64,000 nucleotides of DNA. Origin: Chthonomonas sp. GTDB lineage: Bacteria > Armatimonadota > Fimbriimonadia > Fimbriimonadales > Fimbriimonadaceae. Under the pieces are notes generated by a model. It did not search any database. It was not told the DNA's origin and saw only the letters and a list, made by a program, of their open reading frames with translations. The DNA is taken from the NCBI GenBank assembly GCA_016788585.1, contig JAEURP010000009.1, forward strand, positions 310,001 through 374,000, written 5' to 3'. Shown in pieces: positions 16,203 through 23,829 of this stretch; position 1 is the first letter of the stretch, and every line of letters begins with the position of its first letter. A program made the position numbers and the translations under genes.

Positions 16203-17984
16203 TTAGAAGCTGCCGCCAATTGAGAAGTGGGTTCGTGACCCTCCGTCTGGGCGGAAGCCGAAGTCGATGCGAATTGAGCCGAGCGGTGTTCGGAAGCCGA
16301 CGCCAGCGCCGTATCCCAAATGAAGCTTCATTGAATCGGATTGGCTGAAGTTGCTGATGCCGGGATACCCACCCCAAGCTCCGCCGTAGTCAACGAAGCC
16401 GATAACTGTGAAGGCATCTGACATTGGCATCGGGTACCGGTATTCGGCCGAAGCAACAATTGCATTCTTGCCCCAGAAGCGCTGCTCGGCATAGCCGCGC
16501 AGGGAGTCGGAGCCGCCGATAAACATCTGTTCGTAGAACGGCACGTCACCAGAGATCATGCCCATGCGGCTCCGGAATGCCAGCACCGGGCGAGGATCCG
16601 TTAGCTTCCGGCGATCGGCTGGGCGGCGGCTGTAAAAAGCCTTGTATTCCATCGTCGTTCGTACGAAGGGGTTCTTTCCGAGAACGTCAGTAAAGCTCGC
16701 GACACTTCCGCCAATCGTATCGATCTTGCTGATTCCTGGTTCGACACTGGCTCTGAAATAGTCGCCTTCAAATGGGTCGAGGGGAACGTCTCGGCGATCA
16801 CGGCTCAGTTGAAGAATGCCCCTCAGAAGGGAGCCATCTTGCCGGATGTACTCCGCGCTGCTGCTACTCAGATTGATTGCTCGGATGTTCTCAAGGCTGA
16901 AACCAAGCGTGCCGTAAAAGCCTCCCTTAAGGGGTCGCGATGCATTGAATGCACCTCCCGTTCGGCGTTCGTCAAACCGATCATCACGGCTGAGCGTTGA
17001 GGAACTGCTCCCAAAACTCGCAAAATAACTCTGAACCCTCGAATAGACTGAGAATTGAATCGCAGTATCGTTTTTGTCGAAATAGGGATCGCCAAAATCA
17101 AAGGATACGCTAGCACCCGATCCAAACGTGTCTTGCTGGATTCGGGCTCCAAGGTTCTGTCCCATACCTCGGAAGTTCGAGTCGCTAATCGCAAAAGTGC
17201 CAGCGAGTCGGCTAGACGGGTCCATGGCGACGCCAACATCGAACTTCGCCGTACGCGTCTCCTTCAAGTCCATCAAGAGATCGACTTTTCCAATTTCCGC
17301 AGCGGGTCGTAATCCGGGGTCGGCCTTCTCGAACCACTGCGTGCTTCGAATTCGCCGGACGTCAGAGGCCCAGGTCGATTCATTAAGTGGCTCTCCTACC
17401 TTTGACTTGATCATTCTCTGAACGACGCGAGACTTGGTTCTCGTCAGGCCGGTAACGATGATGTCGTTAATCGTGGTTTCGATTACGAGGATGACCATCG
17501 TTTCCGGTTGGTCAGCCATTGTGGGAAAGTCGACTTCGGCGAAGTATCCGCGCTGGTCATAGAGACTGCGAATCGCCTCTGCTGTTGGGCGCCGGGCGTT
17601 AAAATTCAGTAGCGCATCTTTCTGTTGTGTTACCAACTTGAGGATTTCTTCGGTCTTGATCACAGAATTACCCATGATCGAGATTTCCTTAACGACGGGG
17701 TTTTCCTCTATGTCAACGATAATTTGAACTTCCGAGTCACTCAACTGACGGCTGAAGACCTTAACATCTTTGAACACGCCTTGGGCTCGAAGAGTGTTCT
17801 GATCGCGCTCTAACTCATCGGCGATAAACGGACGCCCCTCAGCGGCGCGCATATTGGCTCGAATGGCCTCGGTTGTAATTCGATTGTTACCTCGCACCAA
17901 AATTTCTTTGATGACCATCGTGCTCTGAGCGTGCATCGTGGCGGCGAGGGCAAACAGCAGTAAAGTTCCAACTCCTTTGGGCAA
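16203..17984 (-). CDS. bamA: Outer-membrane protein assembly factor BamA
   Basis: I place the start at TTG 17984: GGAGGA (17991-17996) lies 6 bp upstream and the product begins PKGVGTLLLFALAATMHAQS, a good signal peptide, whereas the longer frame to 18134 has none. The protein has 593 residues: three POTRA domains (about 25-100, 101-175, 176-250; VKEISIMGNSVIKTEEIL is the second) instead of the five in E. coli, then a 16-strand Omp85 barrel. GGSDSLRGYAEQRF is the conserved lid-loop motif, and the C-terminus ends in Phe (HFSIGGSF), a beta-signal. It inserts beta-barrel proteins into the outer membrane. Confidence 0.95.
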   Translation of the reverse strand: MPKGVGTLLLFALAATMHAQSTMVIKEILVRGNNRITTEAIRANMRAAEGRPFIADELERDQNTLRAQGVFKDVKVFSRQLSDSEVQIIVDIEENPVVKEISIMGNSVIKTEEILKLVTQQKDALLNFNARRPTAEAIRSLYDQRGYFAEVDFPTMADQPETMVILVIETTINDIIVTGLTRTKSRVVQRMIKSKVGEPLNESTWASDVRRIRSTQWFEKADPGLRPAAEIGKVDLLMDLKETRTAKFDVGVAMDPSSRLAGTFAISDSNFRGMGQNLGARIQQDTFGSGASVSFDFGDPYFDKNDTAIQFSVYSRVQSYFASFGSSSSTLSRDDRFDERRTGGAFNASRPLKGGFYGTLGFSLENIRAINLSSSSAEYIRQDGSLLRGILQLSRDRRDVPLDPFEGDYFRASVEPGISKIDTIGGSVASFTDVLGKNPFVRTTMEYKAFYSRRPADRRKLTDPRPVLAFRSRMGMISGDVPFYEQMFIGGSDSLRGYAEQRFWGKNAIVASAEYRYPMPMSDAFTVIGFVDYGGAWGGYPGISNFSQSDSMKLHLGYGAGVGFRTPLGSIRIDFGFRPDGGSRTHFSIGGSF

Positions 17985-18075
17985 TGAAAATCCTCCAGTG
18001 ACTGATAGTGTAGACGGTTCTCGCCTGCCATCGTTACCGGGTCTCATCGGGCAAAAGTTCCCCAGAACAAAACGG

Positions 18076-19146
18076 CTAGCCAATGACAGCTCGAACTTCC
18101 TTGCTCTTCTTGTTAACTCGCCAAATGAAGGCATCGAGAACGTAGTGGGTTACTTGGGGCATCGTCAGGAGTGGAACCAGGATCGCTAATGCCGTTGCGG
18201 GCAACGTCCAGTTGAAGCCGCCAAACAACTCAGCATGTTCCTTCCAGACAAACCAATCCCAAATCCCTTCTTCAAAGTACGCCAAGGCGAGCAGGGCAAG
18301 AATGTAGGCCGGGACGTACTTGAGTTGGAAGAATCTTAAGAAACCATTCTTAGCATTGGCTTCGTTAGATCGCTTCCGATATTGGTAAATCCAGATTAGC
18401 GCCATGTAGGGAACACCGTGCGAAACAATGTTGACGAGCATGAACGTCAGATTGCCGTTAAAAACGATAATGCCGGTACCCCAGGCTGCTGCCGTTGCCA
18501 ACAGCAAGGAGACCTTGCCCAAGTTGAACTCCTTCGTCTGGTGCCAGCGGGAAATCTCTTTACCAAAGAAAGCTAGCATCGCGGTCACATAGACGAAGCG
18601 GAGGATGAGCTCCGGCCAAACGGAGGGAATTCGAATGACCTCGAAGTTACTGAACCACTGAAAGTTGCGGCCGTAGGTGTGCCAATAAACTAGAGGATAG
18701 ATCGTTGCGAGGTAGATAACGATTTGATCGAGCCGATAATCGAAACCGCCTACCGGTTCGCCTCGCCGATACAACATAAAAAAACCGTACTGCTGTCGAA
18801 CGAAATGGTAGATGGCAAAGTAGGCAACCGCTCCCCAAAAAACTCCAGCCCCAGCAAACGCATAGAGCAATATTCCCGCGCCCCAAGACAGGATGGGAAC
18901 GACAATATAAAGTGCTCGGCGGCGCTGGAACTCATCTTTGTCGAGATAGGTTCGAAAAAGCGAACTGTAGACGTGCGCTACATCGATGCCGAGAACAAGC
19001 AGTATCCAGAGCCAAAGAGGTGCATCATCAAACGCAGCCATCCTGTGGCCAAAAGTCAAGACGATCAAGGTCACGGCCACCGGCGGACCTATGATCGCCA
19101 GAAGATCGAATTTCTTGGAGTAAATCCAAGGGGTGGCAATGCTCAT
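18076..19146 (-). CDS. Polytopic membrane protein with conserved-looking histidines
   Basis: A 356-residue protein with about nine or ten hydrophobic helices and no signal peptide. Polar residues inside or at the ends of helices stand out: DVAHVYSSLFRTYLDK, AIYHFVRQQYGFF, NIVSHGVPYMALIW and QVTHYVLDAFIWR. The spacing of the histidines recalls membrane di-iron or haem proteins and the HYVLDAFIWR ending recurs in membrane proteins of unknown function. I cannot name the family. It lies 91 bp upstream of bamA on the same strand and 1 bp downstream of the GyrI-like gene. Confidence 0.75.
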   Translation of the reverse strand: MSIATPWIYSKKFDLLAIIGPPVAVTLIVLTFGHRMAAFDDAPLWLWILLVLGIDVAHVYSSLFRTYLDKDEFQRRRALYIVVPILSWGAGILLYAFAGAGVFWGAVAYFAIYHFVRQQYGFFMLYRRGEPVGGFDYRLDQIVIYLATIYPLVYWHTYGRNFQWFSNFEVIRIPSVWPELILRFVYVTAMLAFFGKEISRWHQTKEFNLGKVSLLLATAAAWGTGIIVFNGNLTFMLVNIVSHGVPYMALIWIYQYRKRSNEANAKNGFLRFFQLKYVPAYILALLALAYFEEGIWDWFVWKEHAELFGGFNWTLPATALAILVPLLTMPQVTHYVLDAFIWRVNKKSKEVRAVIG

Positions 19147-19147
19147 C

Positions 19148-19615
19148 TTAGGAAAGAGGCATGAATATGTCGGTGATCAGTTGATCTGCAGGGGTTTCGC
19201 TTGGGTCATTAACATAGACCTCGAATGCAGGATTGTCACTGATTCCTCTACCAAGAGTATTTTCAATATGGTTGATCAGCTGACCGTATACGGGCTCCAT
19301 TGCCTCGTATGGTCCGACATAGCGGTAGGTCGCATATTCGCCGCTAGGGAGGTGTTGCAGTTCGAGGGCTAGCCCCCCAGTATCGCCAAGACTGTAACCG
19401 ACCGGTACTTCGACGCAAGCTGCCGATCGCAATTGGTGCGCAGGCGTAAACTCAGGATTGTCCCAATAGATGCCAAGGGTTCTTTGCACTGGCACTCCAT
19501 TCGCGGTCACCCAACCCCAGAGCTGGTCAAACTTCGGCGCGAGCTGTTCGTAAGGGCCGGTATGCCGAAGCATTACAACAGGAATAGGTTCTGACTGAAT
19601 GATCTGAACGTTCAC
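19148..19615 (-). CDS. GyrI-like small-molecule-binding domain protein
   Basis: A GTG start at 19615 gives 155 residues; the longer frame (to 19732) overlaps the end of the upstream gene and has no ribosome site. The protein is one GyrI-like/AraC-effector-binding domain: VVMLRHTGPYEQLAPKFDQLWGW is the first half and YATYRYVGPYEAMEPVYGQLINHI the pseudo-symmetric second half, ending in VYVNDPSETPADQLITDIFMPL. Such stand-alone domains bind or hydrolyse small lipophilic or cationic molecules, or inhibit gyrase. No DNA-binding domain is attached. Co-directional with the glutathionylspermidine synthase-like gene. Confidence 0.88.
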   Translation of the reverse strand: MNVQIIQSEPIPVVMLRHTGPYEQLAPKFDQLWGWVTANGVPVQRTLGIYWDNPEFTPAHQLRSAACVEVPVGYSLGDTGGLALELQHLPSGEYATYRYVGPYEAMEPVYGQLINHIENTLGRGISDNPAFEVYVNDPSETPADQLITDIFMPLS

Positions 19616-19635
19616 AAGAATTATCTTAGCCCAAG

Positions 19636-20772
19636 TCAAAAGTAGTGAGGCACGAATCTGGCCAAGTTTTGTGTGATCGGCCCATCCGATTCCCGGATTC
19701 CAATTCCTCGTGCTTCGGAATCGATGACCCATGACCCTACGATCGCGTGATTTCCTTCAAATACCGGCAGGGGGCAATATTCCTGAAATGCAAACGGCCC
19801 GGACTCATAGTCGCCTTCGATCTGCACGTTCATGTCCTTGGCAACAATTGAAACATTGGCTCCCTCGCGACCAAAGAATGGCTTTCGGACATACGAGCTC
19901 AGGTCGCGAGGACCGTCCAGATAGCACGAGAGCAAGTTCGGGTGGCCGGGGAACATCTCCCACAACACTGCCAAGATGCCTTTGTTAGCCACGACCATTT
20001 TCCAGATCGGCTCGATCCAGTTGAGATTTGAATAGGTGCGCAGCGCCAACGGACCGAATTCCTCTTCGATCATCACTTCCCATGGATAGAGCTTGAATAA
20101 GGTTTGGATGGGGCGATCTTCGGGATCGACGAACTGATTCGTAACGTCGCTCCATGCAAGTTCTTGCATCCAATTCAGTTGAACATTCAGGCCAGCCTCA
20201 TGAGCTGTATCCATCATTACCGCTGTGGTCATTAGGTCTTCAGCGAAGTCGATGCACGCAAAATGCACCAACCCTGAAGACATGAATCCTTCCTCTTTTA
20301 ACGCTCGCCACTTCGCAACGAGTCCTTCCCAAATCGAGTTGAACTGATCTCGGTTTGGCTTCACCTCCTGTAACCAGTACCACTGGATCACGGCCGCTTC
20401 GAGAAGCGATGTCGGAGTGTCTGCGTTGTACTCGAGCAGTTTTGGTGGATCGGAGCCGTCGTAAACCAAATCGAACCGGCCGTAAATGGCGGGCGGATCG
20501 TCATCCCAAGCTTTGGTGATCACGGGCCAAGCCGCCTGTGGAATGCCTAATCTTTCGAAGTCTTGCGTTTCGATCACGCGTTCGACCGCGCTCATACACA
20601 TCTCGTGTAGCTCTAATGTGGCTGACTCCAGTGTCTCGATCTCGTTTCGATCGAATTGGTAAGCGGCCTCTTCAAACCAATAGGGCAGTTCGTCGACCGT
20701 GTGAAACGAGAGACCAAGTTTCTCGATCTTCTCTTTGTAATCGGGGCGCGAATCTTGTCGCTCTCGCCTCAT
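19636..20772 (-). CDS. Glutathionylspermidine synthase-family ATP-grasp ligase (YgiC/YjfC-like)
   Basis: A 378-residue protein matching the C-terminal ligase domain of glutathionylspermidine synthase as a stand-alone protein. Family stretches include RFDLVYDGSDPPKLLEYNADTPTSLLEAAVIQWYWLQ, HFACIDFAEDLMTTAVMMDTA, PFFGREGANVSIV and IVGSWVIDSEARGIGIRESDG near the C-terminus. The E. coli homologues YgiC and YjfC lack the amidase half and their substrate is unsettled, so peptide-amine ligase is the safest statement. The start codon follows the stop of a tiny YgiB-like lipoprotein with no gap, mirroring the ygiB-ygiC pairing. Confidence 0.9.
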   Translation of the reverse strand: MRRERQDSRPDYKEKIEKLGLSFHTVDELPYWFEEAAYQFDRNEIETLESATLELHEMCMSAVERVIETQDFERLGIPQAAWPVITKAWDDDPPAIYGRFDLVYDGSDPPKLLEYNADTPTSLLEAAVIQWYWLQEVKPNRDQFNSIWEGLVAKWRALKEEGFMSSGLVHFACIDFAEDLMTTAVMMDTAHEAGLNVQLNWMQELAWSDVTNQFVDPEDRPIQTLFKLYPWEVMIEEEFGPLALRTYSNLNWIEPIWKMVVANKGILAVLWEMFPGHPNLLSCYLDGPRDLSSYVRKPFFGREGANVSIVAKDMNVQIEGDYESGPFAFQEYCPLPVFEGNHAIVGSWVIDSEARGIGIRESDGPITQNLARFVPHYF

Positions 20773-20985
20773 CTAGCTGGACGAAGTGAAGCCACCGCCG
20801 CCGAATCCGCCAGTTCGGACATTTACCCATCGTGCGCCGGCGCGGCCGCTGCTGCAGTCGGTGCCGGGCAGAACTTTCCCGGTTGCATCCTGGCACTCGC
20901 GGCGAGTCCCCGAGCAACCTGTCACCGAAATGCCGGCGACAATAGCAAGTATCAAGGTAGCGGGTACTTGATTGGACTTCTTCAT
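20773..20985 (-). CDS. Tiny YgiB/DUF1190-like lipoprotein
   Basis: A 70-residue precursor from the ATG of MKKSNQVPATLILAIVAG; an upstream in-frame ATG at 21033 would spoil the signal peptide. Lipobox ISVTGCSG puts the lipidated Cys near residue 24. The mature part carries two more Cys (RECQDATGK, GTDCSSG) and ends RTGGFGGGGFTSSS. E. coli YgiB also begins with a lipoprotein signal and has Cys residues and a TRGGFG-type C-terminal segment, and its gene pairs with ygiC as this one does. It is far shorter than YgiB (about 220 residues). The stop is directly followed by the ligase start codon. Confidence 0.7.
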   Translation of the reverse strand: MKKSNQVPATLILAIVAGISVTGCSGTRRECQDATGKVLPGTDCSSGRAGARWVNVRTGGFGGGGFTSSS

Positions 20986-21063
20986 GTCTCTAGCGAACAT
21001 TACCCAATCCGACGACCATTTGCGCTGATTCACTCCAGGACCGCGCTACAATGAAGGTTCCGA

Positions 21064-23625
21064 ATGAAGCCCCGCACGCCCATGCTGCAGCAGTACTTCC
21101 AAGCGAAGGAAGCGCACCCTGGGGTGCTCATGGCGATGCGTGTCGGCGACTTTTACGAGTTCTATGGCGACGACGCCACCCTCGCCGCTGAGATTCTCCA
21201 GATCACGCTGACCGGGCGCGACGACGGCCCGAATGGCCGCATCGCGATGGCCGGCGTGCCATTCCATTCGGTCGAGAAATACCTCGCACGGCTTGTTGCC
21301 AGTGGTCAAAAGGTCGCTCTATGCGATCAGGTCGAAGACCCAAAAACGGCTAAGGGCTTGGTTCGGCGGGCGGTCACGCGGGTCTTGTCGGCCGGAACGG
21401 TGCTCGAAGATTCGATGCTCGCCCCGAACTCGAACAACTTCTTGTCGGCGCTTTGCCTGGTCGGCGATCGGGCTGGTTTCGCTGCCCTCGACCCATCTAC
21501 GGGTGAGTTTATGGTCACGGAGATCGCGGGCGAAGAATTGCAGATGATCGCGCTTCAGGAACTCTCGCGCATTCGGCCGTCCGAACTCCTTTGCAGCGAC
21601 ACTTTTTCCGACTTACCACTGGGCGAACTCGGCATCGCCAAGACCGAGTGGAACCAACTCGATGCGCGGAAGGCCCTGCGCTCGCTTCAAGATCACTTTC
21701 GCGTGAACTCGCTAGACGGCTTCGGCCTCGGCGACAATCCATCCGCGTGGGTGGCTGCCGCGATGGTGCTCACCTATGCGTCAAAGAACGGCCTTGAACT
21801 GGGCCACGTCGAAACGATCAGCAGCTACTCAATCGAGAGTTTCATGGGCCTCGACCCTTCGACCCGCCGCGCCCTCGAACTCACCGAAAATCTAAGCGAT
21901 CGCAGCAAACGCTTCACCCTCCTCAGCGTCCTCGATCAAACCGTAACGAGTCCCGGTGCCCGACTCCTAAAACGCTGGATCGAACAGCCCTTGCTCGATG
22001 CCAAATCAATTAGCGCCCGCCACGATGCGGTCGAACGTTTTGTCAAAGTTGGTCTTCACAGAGCGGACCTGCGGGACGCTCTCGCAAGATTCAGCGACCT
22101 TGAACGCCTTGTCGGCCGATGCTCGGCTGGCTTGGCCGGCCCGCGCGACCTTGCCGCAATGCGCACGACCCTCGTCGCCCTACCAAATCTTGAAGCACCG
22201 CTCAGCAAAGTAAACGAAGGCCGAATCGCCGAGCTCTACAACATGATCGGCGATCACTCCGAACTCGCGAGCCTCCTCGACGAGGCCGTGATGAATGATC
22301 CGCCGCACTCGATGCGCGAAGGCGGCATCATCAAACCAGGCTACGACGCCGAACTCGATAAACTCCGCGATATCAGCCGAGACGGTCGAAAATTCATTGC
22401 TGAACTCGAGCAAGCCGAACGCGAGCGAACCGGCATCGCCACCCTAAAAGTCGGCTTTAACAACGTCTTCGGCTACTACTTAGAGGTCAGCAAATTGCAC
22501 CAAAGCAAGGTGCCGCAAGACTTCATTCGCAAGCAAACCACGGCCAATGCCGAGCGCTACATCACCGCTCAGCTAAAGGATCACGAGAACGCCGTTCTGG
22601 GCGCGAGCGACAAGGCTCAAGCCCTCGAAGGCGAGCTATTCATCCGCCTTAGGACAAGAATATCCGAGCACTCGGCGACGCTCCTTCAAACTGCCCGCGC
22701 TCTTGCCGAACTCGACGTCCTCTCCTGTCTCGCCGAAGTCGCCGTCTCCCGCGACTACCGCCGCCCAGAAATAGTCGAAGATGACATTCTCGAAATCGAA
22801 ACCGGTCGCCACCCCGTCGTTGAAGCCAATGCCCCAAACTTCGTCCCGAACGATTCCTCGTTCGATGGAGATGAAAGGTTGATGGTGCTCACTGGCCCGA
22901 ACATGAGCGGCAAATCCACCTACCTTCGCCAAGTCGCGACCATCGTCCTGCTCGCCCAAATCGGCTCCTTTGTACCGGCGCGCAAAGCCAAGCTCGGCCT
23001 CTGCGACCGCATCTTCGCCCGCATCGGAGCCAAAGACGAAATCGCGCTCGGCCAATCCACGTTCATGGTCGAAATGACCGAAAGCGCTTTCATCCTCAAC
23101 CACGCAACCGAGAGTTCTCTCGTCGTTCTCGACGAGGTCGGTCGTGGCACCAGCACCTTCGATGGCCTCGCCATCGCCTGGGCAATGCTCGAAAGACTCA
23201 GCGAGATCGGGAGCAAGACGATGTTCGCGACCCACTATCACCAACTCAACGTGCTCGCCGACCAGCTTCCCGGAGTCGCAAACTATCGGGTTAGTGTAAA
23301 AGAGGTCGGCGACGACATCGTGTGGACGCACAAAGTCCTCCCCGGCGGCACGGACCGCTCTTACGGCATCCACGTCGCTCGCAAAGCCGGCGTCCCTCGA
23401 CCTGTCCTCGAAAGAGCGAGCGAGATTCTGGAAGGGCTAGAACTTGCCGAACCCGCCGCCGCGCCAAAGCCAAGCGTGAAGGGCTTGCAACTCACCCTAT
23501 TCGAAGTTGAAGACCCGCCAGTAGTCAAAAAGCTAAAACAACTGGATGTCGAAGACCTGACTCCACTCCAGGCAATCGCTCTACTCGGAGAATGGAAGAA
23601 AGAACTAGAAGTTCCTAAGCCTTAA
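21064..23625 (+). CDS. mutS: DNA mismatch repair ATPase MutS
   Basis: An 853-residue MutS1-type protein. The mismatch-reading motif is in MRVGDFYEFYGDDA (Phe-x-Glu), followed by connector, core/lever, clamp and C-terminal ATPase. Walker A is LTGPNMSGKSTYLRQ, then FARIGAKDEIALGQSTFMVEM and VVLDEVGRGTSTFDGLAIAWA (Walker B), and TMFATHYHQLNVL. The C-terminus LTPLQAIALLGEWKKEL is the usual MutS end. GAAGG precedes the start by 6 bp; a second ATG at codon 7 is possible. The gene is transcribed away from the YgiB-like gene. No mutL is in the window. Confidence 0.97.
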   Translation: MKPRTPMLQQYFQAKEAHPGVLMAMRVGDFYEFYGDDATLAAEILQITLTGRDDGPNGRIAMAGVPFHSVEKYLARLVASGQKVALCDQVEDPKTAKGLVRRAVTRVLSAGTVLEDSMLAPNSNNFLSALCLVGDRAGFAALDPSTGEFMVTEIAGEELQMIALQELSRIRPSELLCSDTFSDLPLGELGIAKTEWNQLDARKALRSLQDHFRVNSLDGFGLGDNPSAWVAAAMVLTYASKNGLELGHVETISSYSIESFMGLDPSTRRALELTENLSDRSKRFTLLSVLDQTVTSPGARLLKRWIEQPLLDAKSISARHDAVERFVKVGLHRADLRDALARFSDLERLVGRCSAGLAGPRDLAAMRTTLVALPNLEAPLSKVNEGRIAELYNMIGDHSELASLLDEAVMNDPPHSMREGGIIKPGYDAELDKLRDISRDGRKFIAELEQAERERTGIATLKVGFNNVFGYYLEVSKLHQSKVPQDFIRKQTTANAERYITAQLKDHENAVLGASDKAQALEGELFIRLRTRISEHSATLLQTARALAELDVLSCLAEVAVSRDYRRPEIVEDDILEIETGRHPVVEANAPNFVPNDSSFDGDERLMVLTGPNMSGKSTYLRQVATIVLLAQIGSFVPARKAKLGLCDRIFARIGAKDEIALGQSTFMVEMTESAFILNHATESSLVVLDEVGRGTSTFDGLAIAWAMLERLSEIGSKTMFATHYHQLNVLADQLPGVANYRVSVKEVGDDIVWTHKVLPGGTDRSYGIHVARKAGVPRPVLERASEILEGLELAEPAAAPKPSVKGLQLTLFEVEDPPVVKKLKQLDVEDLTPLQAIALLGEWKKELEVPKP

Positions 23626-23660
23626 CTTCGTACTTCCAACCTCGTACTTCTTACTTCGGA
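23624..23660. repeat. Degenerate ACTTC(G/T)T phrase repeat behind mutS
   Basis: The 35 bp between the mutS stop and the tRNA gene consist of imperfect copies of a short unit: ACTTCGT, ACTTCCA, CTCGT, ACTTCTT, ACTTCGG. No coding potential. Similar phrase arrays, with different words, occur in other gaps of this window. Confidence 0.6.
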
Positions 23661-23662
23661 AA

Positions 23663-23748
23663 TGGTGCCGGGGGAGGGACTCGAACCCTCATGAGTTTGA
23701 GCTCAACGGTGTTTGAGACCGCCGCGTCTACCATTCCGCCACCCCGGC
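23663..23748 (-). tRNA. tRNA-Leu (anticodon CAA)
   Basis: Read on the minus strand the gene begins GCCGGGGTGGCGGAATGGTA and ends in the matching acceptor strand CCCCGGC, discriminator A and an encoded CCA. The anticodon stem-loop is GCGGT-CTCAAAC-ACCGT, giving anticodon CAA (reads UUG). The long variable arm (TGAGCTCAAACTCA) and the T-loop GGTTCGAGTCC are as expected for a class II leucine tRNA. It is 86 bases including CCA. Confidence 0.95.
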
Positions 23749-23829
23749 GAGGAACAGGCTGGGAGAATACCCCGCTTACCACCGGAGCGCAGACCAGAGA
23801 CCCGAGCACAGAGTTTTACTCTGCAAACC

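Noticed and set aside
17985-18134. Fifty-codon N-terminal extension of BamA
   Set aside because: It would bury the signal peptide, and the TTG at 17984 has an ideal GGAGGA site.
22636-23373. 245-codon minus-strand ORF inside mutS
   Set aside because: Antisense shadow of the MutS ATPase domain caused by codon bias; no ribosome site.
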